Below are positions 1-4,898 of a stretch of DNA of 5,038 nt, in pieces (the first letter of the stretch is position 1; each line of letters begins with the position of its first letter). Under the pieces are notes generated by a model, which saw only the letters and a list, made by a program, of their open reading frames with translations, ran no database searches and had not been told where the DNA came from. The DNA comes from Actinomycetota bacterium (lineage in GTDB: Bacteria > Actinomycetota > Humimicrobiia > Humimicrobiales > Humimicrobiaceae). The stretch covers positions 1 through 5,038 of the forward strand of contig JAFGDA010000034.1 in the NCBI GenBank assembly GCA_016932375.1, written 5' to 3'. Both the position numbers and the translations under genes were made by a program.

Positions 1-542
1 ATGATATATGCACCATTGACCCCTGCATTTACTTTCATGACAAAATCCACTATGAAGTCTTCTTCCATCAGGCCGGATATACAGTGGCTAACACCTGATG
101 CACTGCGGCCTTTTCCATCATCGATCCCAACCCCTTCCCGGTTAATAAAAATATCATTTCCTGATTTCAGGAAATACCTGTATATGATAGGGGGGTCGCT
201 TACGCCATGGACCTTCCTGGTGGGGATCTCCTCGCTAAACAATATCTTAAAATATTTTTCAAGCAGGTCTTCGGTCTCTCTCTTTGCCAGAATGTCATCA
301 TAAAACATATGGAAAGCCCAGTCATCCCTGTACTGCGGATATATGCCATAGGCTGCAAATCCCCCTCCAAGACCATTTGACCTGTCATGCATAAGAGAAA
401 TACCTTCAACGGCTGTGCTCCCGTCAAATACCAGGCCAGCCTGGTTCATTACCCCGAAAACGGCACATCCCGAAGGAATCCGGTACCTGGAAAAATATTC
501 CTGGCTATTCTTATATTGATTCATATAATTAATGTCATACAT
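1..542 (-). CDS. Class II glutamine amidotransferase, GltB1/GlxB type (3' end cut by window edge)
   Basis: The minus strand from 542 to the window edge is one open frame of 180 codons, with the C-terminal part lying outside. It begins with a short leader peptide that ends in RIPSG, followed by Cys26. CAVFGV is the start of an N-terminal-nucleophile glutaminase domain, so Cys26 should be the catalytic residue that releases ammonia from glutamine, probably exposed by removal of the leader. MHDRSNGLGGGFAAYG (51-66) is the family's other strong motif. Related proteins act as the separate amidotransferase subunit of split ferredoxin/NADPH glutamate synthase, or as the GlxB subunit of GlxBCD / N-methylglutamate synthase-type enzymes; this fragment cannot tell them apart. 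The frame opens after a TAA about 42 bases upstream. The ATG at 542 is chosen, with only a weak AGGG at 555-558; TTG at 554 or ATG at 524 are alternatives. Transcription appears to be controlled by a leader attenuator (607-687). Confidence 0.85.
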   Translation of the reverse strand, partial: MYDINYMNQYKNSQEYFSRYRIPSGCAVFGVMNQAGLVFDGSTAVEGISLMHDRSNGLGGGFAAYGIYPQYRDDWAFHMFYDDILAKRETEDLLEKYFKILFSEEIPTRKVHGVSDPPIIYRYFLKSGNDIFINREGVGIDDGKGRSASGVSHCISGLMEEDFIVDFVMKVNAGVNGAYI

Positions 543-606
543 ATCTTCATGCAACCCTGCGTTATTTTTTATATAAATTTCTTATTAAATCTCTTCCCTG
601 ATAAAT

Positions 607-642
607 AAAAAACCCCCTTAAAACTTCATCGTTTTAAGGAGG
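607..642 (-). terminator. Intrinsic terminator in the amidotransferase leader (attenuator)
   Basis: On the minus strand the arms CCTCCTTAAAAC (642-631) and GTTTTAAGGGGG (624-613) form a 12-bp stem with one T-G wobble around the six-base loop GATGAA. Six T residues follow (612-607). This is a strong Rho-independent terminator, but it sits downstream of a consensus promoter and upstream of the amidotransferase start with no gene between them, so it should act as a conditional attenuator. Its 5' arm shares bases 639-642 with the second hexaloop hairpin, so the two structures exclude each other. It could also stop read-through from the phosphofructokinase gene, which has no obvious terminator of its own. 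Confidence 0.88.
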
Positions 643-687
643 CCTCTTTACCTCTCGTCCTGCATATACATCTTTATACAGACAGGA
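639..687 (-). promoter_or_regulatory. Dual hexaloop hairpin leader RNA, candidate ANTAR-protein binding site / antiterminator
   Basis: Two hairpins lie in the minus-strand leader, separated by three bases. Hairpin 1 pairs 687-676 with 669-658 (11 of 12 positions, including wobbles, one C-T mismatch) around the loop AAAGAU. Hairpin 2 pairs GAGGU (654-650) with GCCUC (643-639) around the loop AAAGAG. Both loops are closed by a U-G pair and have A at position 1 and G at position 4. Two adjacent six-base-loop hairpins with A1 and G4 are the known recognition signature of ANTAR-domain antiterminators such as EutV and NasR, and the second hairpin normally overlaps the terminator, as here. That a protein binds here is inference from this match. 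The GAF-ANTAR protein encoded at 3259-3984 is the obvious candidate partner. Confidence 0.8.
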
Positions 688-705
688 AATATTCAATTTT
701 TAGAT

Positions 706-735
706 ATTATATATTATACCGGCCCTGGTTGTCAA
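706..735 (-). promoter_or_regulatory. Sigma-A type promoter for the amidotransferase leader
   Basis: A perfect -35 TTGACA (735-730) and a perfect -10 TATAAT (711-706) are separated by 18 bases on the minus strand. A start of transcription near 697-700 would place the first hexaloop hairpin about ten bases into the RNA. A second TATAAT at 718-713 is only 11 bases from the -35 box and is less likely. An inverted repeat (731-752) overlaps the -35 box. Confidence 0.8.
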
Positions 736-752
736 TTTTAATGAATATTGAC
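731..752. repeat. Inverted repeat overlapping the -35 box, possible operator
   Basis: GTCAAT (731-736) and ATTGAC (747-752) are exact inverted copies separated by ten AT-rich bases. One arm includes five of the six -35 bases of the amidotransferase promoter. The position would suit a repressor or activator site, but I do not recognise the half-site, and one arm of such a repeat is partly explained by the TTGACA consensus itself. Confidence 0.3.
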
Positions 753-815
753 GCCTTAATAAAATATCGCCGGCATTCAGGGCAATTATAATAAATTAAA
801 AAATATGAAGCCAGC

Positions 816-1853
816 CTACCAGATATCCCCCATGCTGTTGGCAAATTCGTAGGTGTCCCGGTCAACCACCTTGATTTGTGCAATAGCATCTGCCAGTGGG
901 ATATTGCTGGGTTTTTCGTTTACTACCCCGACCATATGGCCGAATATTCCATTATTTATGTTTTCCGTAACACCAAGGGCAAATATGTTCGATAGATAAC
1001 TATCATACTGATCTGCTTCCCCGCCCCTCTGGGTATAGCCAAGGACATTGACCCTCGGTTTTACGCCTATTTTCCTGTCTATAATATCCGCAAGGCCATA
1101 TACTATTCCACCAAGTTTTACATTTCCGAACACGTCAACCTCGTCTGCCAGGAGCTGGCCGCCTTCAAGCTTTATTCCTTCCGAAACCATAAAAAGCCCG
1201 TGTTTCCTTCCCGCCCGCCTTTTCCTTTTAATCTGTTCGCATAAGGCATCGACATCCACCGGAAACTCCGGAATCAAAGCTCCCCCGGCACCAAGTATGA
1301 CAGCGCTCCTTACAGCTAAAAATCCGCTTTCCCTGCCCATTACCTCAACCAGCATCTCCTTATCATGGGCAATATTGGAGGAAATCATCATCCTTGTGCA
1401 TTCAACTATATTTTTCACTGCACTATGAAAACCAATGGAGTAATCAGTGCCAAGGATATCATTATCTATTGTTTGTGGTATTCCTATTGTATTTACGCCT
1501 TCCTCTTTTAATTTCGAGGCCACGGTAAGGGTATCATTCCCGCCGGCGCATACAAGAACATCTATATGGTTGGACTCTATGGTTTTAAGTATTTTTTCAA
1601 CAGCCCCCTCGATTTTATAGGGATTGGTCCTCGAAGTACCAACAATGGTGCCACCGCTGCCACACAGGGTGTCAACAGTTCCGGTATCAAGTGCCATTAT
1701 CCGGTTCTCAATCAGACCCTTATAGCTGTTCCTTATCCCGAGGATCCCAATATCCTCCCGTTGAAGCATTATGACAAGCGAGCGTATAAAATCATTTATT
1801 GCTGAAGAATCCCCGCCGCCAGTAAGAAGTGCAGCTTTTTTTACACCTGACAT
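816..1853 (-). CDS. 6-phosphofructokinase family protein with atypical donor-site residues
   Basis: The 345-residue protein matches the PfkA fold throughout; the usual reaction is phosphorylation of fructose 6-phosphate to the 1,6-bisphosphate in the cytoplasm. Visible motifs are GGD near the N-terminus (13-15), VGTSRTNP (71-78), PQTIDND (126-132, with Asp130 in the catalytic-base position), MGRESG (172-177), PE (195-196) and GYTQRGG (272-278). GGNDT (104-108) replaces GGDGS of ATP enzymes and GGDDT of PPi enzymes, so the usual metal-binding Asp is Asn106. Gln127 stands where ATP enzymes have Gly and PPi enzymes Lys. The pattern is closest to the 'mixed-substrate' group (GGxDT...TIDND), and the donor cannot be assigned. 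The ATG at 1853 has GGAGGAG (1864-1858) four bases upstream. The aldolase gene for the next glycolytic step lies immediately upstream. No clear terminator follows the stop. Confidence 0.9.
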   Translation of the reverse strand: MSGVKKAALLTGGGDSSAINDFIRSLVIMLQREDIGILGIRNSYKGLIENRIMALDTGTVDTLCGSGGTIVGTSRTNPYKIEGAVEKILKTIESNHIDVLVCAGGNDTLTVASKLKEEGVNTIGIPQTIDNDILGTDYSIGFHSAVKNIVECTRMMISSNIAHDKEMLVEVMGRESGFLAVRSAVILGAGGALIPEFPVDVDALCEQIKRKRRAGRKHGLFMVSEGIKLEGGQLLADEVDVFGNVKLGGIVYGLADIIDRKIGVKPRVNVLGYTQRGGEADQYDSYLSNIFALGVTENINNGIFGHMVGVVNEKPSNIPLADAIAQIKVVDRDTYEFANSMGDIW

Positions 1854-1857
1854 CCGT

Positions 1858-2025
1858 CTCCTCCGATATCCATTTTTTCACAAATATCATATTTGATAAT
1901 TTTGAAAAAGCACTCGATTATAACTTCACGGATATTCAAATAATCCATGCCTTAAAAAATTAACCTATAAAAATCCTTAAGCCCTGAAGCACAAAATTAC
2001 TTAAATGTTTGAGTATTATATTATC
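1858..2025 (-). promoter_or_regulatory. Candidate promoter and leader region of the phosphofructokinase gene
   Basis: The 249-base gap between aldolase and phosphofructokinase is AT-rich. It carries an extended -10-like TG-T-GATAAT (2028-2020) overlapping a TATAAT (2020-2015), and a second TATAAT at 1922-1917, all on the minus strand. None has a convincing -35 box. The size of the gap and these boxes suggest that the kinase gene can be transcribed separately from the aldolase gene, but the start site is not fixed. The gap holds no other coding frame that I can support. Confidence 0.35.
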
Positions 2026-2076
2026 ACATGCTAAGAAATATATGGTCGCTGGATGCGTTTAAAATACCGCAACACT

Positions 2077-2097
2077 TCATGCCGGGACTTTGCATGA
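2077..2097 (-). repeat. Short inverted repeat just after the aldolase stop
   Basis: TCATGC and GCATGA (2077-2082 and 2092-2097) can form a six-base-pair stem with a nine-base loop, beginning five bases beyond the aldolase stop codon. No T-run follows it on the minus strand, so it is at most a weak terminator or an RNA 3'-end or processing structure. Confidence 0.3.
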
Positions 2098-2102
2098 CTA
2101 CT

Positions 2103-3092
2103 CTAATATAACTTTTTCATATCCTCAAGGGTAAGAGGCTCGTATTCCCCTGCATGACCTGCGGTTCCAAAGCCCTCCATCTTGCCTTTTACGGACTGGT
2201 AAACAGCTTCTCTTGCCTCACCAAAATACTTTCTCGGATCAAAAGCATCAGGGTGTTCGGCAAGATACTTCCTGACCGCCCCGGTCATGGCAAGCCTTCC
2301 ATCAGTATCAACATTTATCTTTTTTATTCCACGCTTTATAGCTTCCTGTATGCTCTCCATGGGTACGCCCATGGTCTTTTCCATATTCCCGCCATATTTA
2401 TTTATGATTTCAATAAGTTCCTGTGGTACAGAGGATGAACCATGCATTACCAGGGGCATTCCCGGCAGTTTTGCCTGGACTGCATTTATTATATCCATGG
2501 CAAGGGTGGGTTTGGCTTTAAATTTATAAGCACCATGGCTTGTACCGATAGCAAGGGCAAGGGCGTCAACCCCTGTAAGTTTAATAAACCTTACTGCTTC
2601 ATCCGGATCCGTAAGCATTACTTTACCTGAGCCTACTCCGTCCTCAATACCACCAAGGGTGCCCAGCTCCCCTTCTACAGAAACCCCAAACTGATGGGCA
2701 TATTCAACAACTTCTTTTGTTACCTTTACATTCTCCTCAAAAGTTGTCGGGGTTTTTGAATCCTCTTTCAATGAACCGTCTATCATTACCGAGGTAAATC
2801 CCAGTTCTATTGCCTCCTTGCAAGTCTGCAGTGAATTACCGTGATCAAGATGAAGTGATATAGGTATACCGGGATTATCTTCTACAGCAGCCTGTACAAG
2901 ATATTTGATATAATACATGTTTGTATATTCAAGAGCTCCCCTCGATGCCTGAAGTATTACCGGTGATTTTGTTTCCGATGCAGCTCTCATAATACCCTGA
3001 ATCTGCTCCATGTTGTTCACATTATAGGCGCCTACTCCATAATTGCCCTTTACCGCCTCATCAAGTATCTGTTTCATTGGTACCAGTGCCAT
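2103..3092 (-). CDS. fba: Fructose-1,6-bisphosphate aldolase, class II (zinc-dependent)
   Basis: This 329-residue enzyme reversibly cleaves fructose 1,6-bisphosphate into dihydroxyacetone phosphate and glyceraldehyde 3-phosphate in glycolysis and gluconeogenesis. The class II TIM-barrel signatures are complete: LHLDHG (80-85) with catalytic Asp83 and zinc ligand His84, GFTSVMIDGS (98-107), EGELGTLGG (140-148), the second zinc ligand His186 in TSHGAYK, the third His217 in VMHGSS, and the phosphate-binding NVDTD (260-264). The sequence with IEDGV and LTDPDEAV resembles the so-called Calvin-cycle subtype of class IIB aldolases, though it is slightly shorter than the roughly 345 residues usual there. 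No Calvin-cycle gene is visible, and a glycolytic role fits the adjacent phosphofructokinase. The ATG at 3092 is supported by GAGGGAG (3105-3099) six bases upstream. The gene ends in TAG and has no strong U-tract terminator. Confidence 0.95.
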   Translation of the reverse strand: MALVPMKQILDEAVKGNYGVGAYNVNNMEQIQGIMRAASETKSPVILQASRGALEYTNMYYIKYLVQAAVEDNPGIPISLHLDHGNSLQTCKEAIELGFTSVMIDGSLKEDSKTPTTFEENVKVTKEVVEYAHQFGVSVEGELGTLGGIEDGVGSGKVMLTDPDEAVRFIKLTGVDALALAIGTSHGAYKFKAKPTLAMDIINAVQAKLPGMPLVMHGSSSVPQELIEIINKYGGNMEKTMGVPMESIQEAIKRGIKKINVDTDGRLAMTGAVRKYLAEHPDAFDPRKYFGEAREAVYQSVKGKMEGFGTAGHAGEYEPLTLEDMKKLY

Positions 3093-3127
3093 GTTTTTCT
3101 CCCTCTTATATAATATTTAACAATGCT

Positions 3128-3163
3128 GATTTGAAGACAATCATTTCCAATTGAGAACAAATC
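3128..3163 (-). repeat. Hairpin at the predicted 5' end of the aldolase mRNA
   Basis: The outer arms GATTTG/CAAATC (3163-3158 and 3133-3128) pair exactly. An inner stem CAATT/GATTG (3153-3149 and 3142-3138, one wobble) closes a six-base loop GGAAAT. The structure starts almost at the transcription start predicted from the -10 box at 3174-3169. It could be a 5' stabilising hairpin or, as DNA, an operator. Its loop lacks the A1/G4 ANTAR pattern, so it is not a second target of that kind. Confidence 0.35.
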
Positions 3164-3168
3164 TAAAT

Positions 3169-3198
3169 ATTATATCAATTAAAAAAATATTTTTCTAA
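3169..3198 (-). promoter_or_regulatory. Candidate promoter of the aldolase gene
   Basis: A perfect -10 TATAAT lies at 3174-3169 on the minus strand. The best -35 match is TTAGAA, 18 bases upstream, with three of six consensus bases. The A/T runs between them may help as an UP-like or curved segment. The box lies between the GAF-ANTAR stop and the aldolase start, which favours independent transcription of the aldolase gene. Confidence 0.45.
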
Positions 3199-3258
3199 GA
3201 CTTTCTACAGCAATTTAACTATCCTACCTTCATGTTTCATTCTTTTGGATAACATAAC

Positions 3259-3984
3259 CTATATCTTGCCCATTTCATGAGAAAGTATAATGGCTTCGGC
3301 AACCTCTCTCATGGACTTGCGGTTATCCATTGCAAATTTCTGGATTTTTTTGAAAGCATCTTCTTCATTGAGCTTTTTATCCTTCATAAGTATCCCCTTG
3401 GCCCTCTCAATTGCCTTCCTGGTCTCAAGCTCTTCTTTTATTACCTTGGTTTCAATTATAAGCCTGTAATTTTCGATTACGATTGCTGCCTGGTCAGCCA
3501 CGGTCTGGAGAATATTTATCTCATACTCGTTAAAGTGATGGGGTTTAGAAGTGTAGGTGGTAAGCACGCCAATTACTTTTCCCTTTACGTGAAGGGGCAC
3601 GCATAGAAGTGAAGAAAGACCTTCTTTCCTGGCTATGTCATGATATTTGTAATCCCTGCTTTCCGATACGTTGTAAATATCAATGGGCCTGTTTTCAAGG
3701 GCAACTTTTCCTGCAATACCTTCTCCAGGTTTTAAGGGATTTTTATTTATATAATCCTTGCTTATACTCTGGGTAGCCTTTATTACCAGTTCCTTTTTTA
3801 TGGGATCAAGAAGCATCAAAGAACATATCTTGGAATCCATTACCTCCGCCGTAACCGTGACTATAAGCTTGAGTATATCTTCGAGATAAAGGTCGGAAGT
3901 TATAGCTTCCCCTATCCTTGTCAATGCCTCGATTATACCTTTTGCATCATCTATATTTTTTTCCCTTATAGACTCGGAAACCAT
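3259..3984 (-). CDS. GAF-ANTAR domain transcription antiterminator (RNA-binding regulator)
   Basis: The 241-residue cytoplasmic protein has two parts. Residues about 20-172 form a GAF sensor domain (LTRIGEAITSDLYLEDILKL, then PGEGIAGKVA and the LCVPLHVKGKVIGVL core strand). A short helical linker (about 172-190) joins it to an ANTAR domain at about 184-235, marked by ERAKGILM (193-200), EEDAFKKIQKFAMD (207-220) and the terminal helix REVAEAIIL. ANTAR domains bind paired hexaloop hairpins in nascent RNA and prevent terminator formation. The GAF domain presumably senses a small ligand or redox signal, which cannot be named from sequence. There is no receiver domain or haem/Fe-S cysteine motif. 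A matching target RNA precedes the amidotransferase gene at 639-687. The ATG at 3984 has GGTGGAG (3996-3990) five bases upstream. The gene is divergent from the DeoR gene. Confidence 0.92.
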   Translation of the reverse strand: MVSESIREKNIDDAKGIIEALTRIGEAITSDLYLEDILKLIVTVTAEVMDSKICSLMLLDPIKKELVIKATQSISKDYINKNPLKPGEGIAGKVALENRPIDIYNVSESRDYKYHDIARKEGLSSLLCVPLHVKGKVIGVLTTYTSKPHHFNEYEINILQTVADQAAIVIENYRLIIETKVIKEELETRKAIERAKGILMKDKKLNEEDAFKKIQKFAMDNRKSMREVAEAIILSHEMGKI

Positions 3985-4013
3985 TAGAACTCCACCGTAT
4001 TCTTTTAAAGCCG

Positions 4014-4036
4014 GGTTTTAATTATCATAAAAAACC
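4014..4036 (-). repeat. Small inverted repeat in the GAF-ANTAR leader
   Basis: GGTTTT and AAAACC (4014-4019 and 4031-4036) are exact inverted copies around eleven AT-rich bases, in the untranslated leader of the GAF-ANTAR gene. It is short, has no A1/G4 hexaloop and no terminator tail. Its role is unknown. Confidence 0.25.
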
Positions 4037-4044
4037 GAGTTCTC

Positions 4045-4077
4045 ATTATATTATATAAATTTTTAAAAATGTACAAA
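4045..4077 (-). promoter_or_regulatory. Candidate promoter of the GAF-ANTAR gene
   Basis: Two overlapping minus-strand TATAAT boxes occur (4055-4050 and 4050-4045). A weak -35 such as TTTGTA (4077-4072) is 16 bases from the first. A perfect 12-bp palindrome of A/T bases (4059-4070) lies between the elements. The -35 region overlaps the divergent DeoR promoter, so the two genes share control DNA. Confidence 0.45.
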
Positions 4078-4089
4078 AACCCCTATAAT
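4061..4089 (+). promoter_or_regulatory. Candidate promoter of the DeoR-family gene
   Basis: The plus strand has a perfect -10 TATAAT at 4084-4089. The best -35 at 17 bases is a weak TTTTAA (4061-4066). Transcription would start near 4096, only about five bases before the ATG at 4101, which argues that this ATG is not the true start codon. The promoter interleaves with the divergent GAF-ANTAR promoter. Confidence 0.5.
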
Positions 4090-4120
4090 TATCTAAATAT
4101 ATGGCCGGAGCTTTTTATGC

Positions 4121-4136
4121 AAGGGGGAATATTTTG
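4121..4136 (+). promoter_or_regulatory. Ribosome binding site deciding a TTG start for the DeoR gene
   Basis: AAGGGGG at 4121-4127 is followed by six bases and then TTG (4134-4136). The spacing is good for initiation, and translation from here begins exactly where DeoR-family homologues usually begin. An ATG start at 4101 would put this purine run inside the coding region and add eleven unrelated residues. Confidence 0.75.
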
Positions 4137-4898
4137 CTTGGCGAAGAAAGAAGAGAATACATATTAAACCAGATAAAAAAAACAGGCAGTGTTAATGCCA
4201 TAGATATAGCAAGGACCCTGAATGTTTCAGAAGCCACCATCAGGAGGGACCTTAACCGCCTATCCAGGAAAGGGCTTGCAAGGAGAACCTACGGAGGGGC
4301 GATGGCCATCATCCCCGTTGGCACTGAAATGAAATTCAATACCCAGAAAGAAAAATTCATAGATGAGAAAAAGAGGATAGCCCTGGCCGCTTCCAGGCTC
4401 ATAGAGGGTAATGATGTGATAATGATAGAAGCAGGGACAACCGGCATCCAGATCGCCCTTAATATATCCAGCATTAAAAACCTGACGGTAATTACAAACA
4501 GCTGTGACATTGCCACCCTCCTTGCAAAGACAAACCCGGAATTCAATATAATATTGAGTGGTGGCATATTGAGGACAGAAACGCACTCACTTATAGGGCC
4601 CATTGCCGATTATTCGCTTTCCAGTATAAATGTGGATAAGGCATTTATAGGTATAACAGGTATAGACATAACAAAGGGAATCACGGCAACGGATCATATA
4701 GAGGCCCAGACAAAGAAAAGAATCATCGAATGTGCAAAGAAGGTAATCGCACTATGCGACCACTCAAAACTCGGGCATATATCCGTTAATTGCGTGGCTC
4801 CTGTAAATAAAATAGATGTTTTAATAACCGATAGCGAAGCGGATAAGGATTTCATCCAGAAAATCAGGAACCTTGATATAGAGGTGATAATTAAATAA
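4134..4898 (+). CDS. DeoR-family transcriptional repressor (sugar-phosphate responsive)
   Basis: With a TTG start at 4134 the protein has 254 residues, the usual DeoR length. It opens MLGEERREYIL, typical of the family, followed by a winged helix-turn-helix (about 4-56; recognition helix around SEATIRRDL, wing RTYGGA). The C-terminal DeoRC domain, related to ribose-5-phosphate isomerase, shows EAGTT (99-103; the first residue is often Asp), TNS (121-123), SGG (142-144), TDHIEAQTK (186-194) and LCDHSKLG (207-214), which line a sugar-phosphate pocket. Such proteins repress sugar or polyol catabolic genes until a phosphorylated intermediate binds. The target is unknown; the adjacent divergent promoter or a locus beyond the window are options. 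TTG is preferred because AAGGGGG (4121-4127) lies six bases before it, whereas the in-frame ATG at 4101 has no ribosome site and would sit at the RNA 5' end. Confidence 0.9.
   Translation: MLGEERREYILNQIKKTGSVNAIDIARTLNVSEATIRRDLNRLSRKGLARRTYGGAMAIIPVGTEMKFNTQKEKFIDEKKRIALAASRLIEGNDVIMIEAGTTGIQIALNISSIKNLTVITNSCDIATLLAKTNPEFNIILSGGILRTETHSLIGPIADYSLSSINVDKAFIGITGIDITKGITATDHIEAQTKKRIIECAKKVIALCDHSKLGHISVNCVAPVNKIDVLITDSEADKDFIQKIRNLDIEVIIK

Noticed and set aside
1..303. Plus-strand open frame opposite the amidotransferase gene
   Set aside because: Its translation shows no family features, while the opposite strand encodes a clear glutamine amidotransferase with its catalytic Cys and conserved motifs over the same bases.
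607..642. Bidirectional terminator also serving the plus strand
   Set aside because: No plus-strand gene precedes it, and on the plus strand the stem is not followed by a continuous T-run.
607..687. T-box, glutamine riboswitch or other metabolite riboswitch in the amidotransferase leader
   Set aside because: The leader is under 100 bases. I see no T-box sequence or other riboswitch core, and two A1/G4 hexaloop hairpins plus an overlapping terminator explain the structure better.
1048..1428. Plus-strand open frame of 126 codons opposite the phosphofructokinase gene
   Set aside because: It is a shadow of the conserved minus-strand gene, has low-complexity Ser/Pro/Ile composition and no recognisable domain.
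2077..2097. Intrinsic terminator for the aldolase gene
   Set aside because: The stem is only six pairs and no T-tract follows, so it is listed only as an inverted repeat.
4101..4133. ATG at 4101 as the start of the DeoR gene
   Set aside because: There is no ribosome site before it, a -10 box lies only 12 bases upstream, and the strong AAGGGGG would fall within the coding sequence. TTG at 4134 matches the family start.
4260..4603. Two minus-strand open frames opposite the DeoR gene
   Set aside because: Both lie entirely inside the conserved DeoR-family coding region and show no domain.
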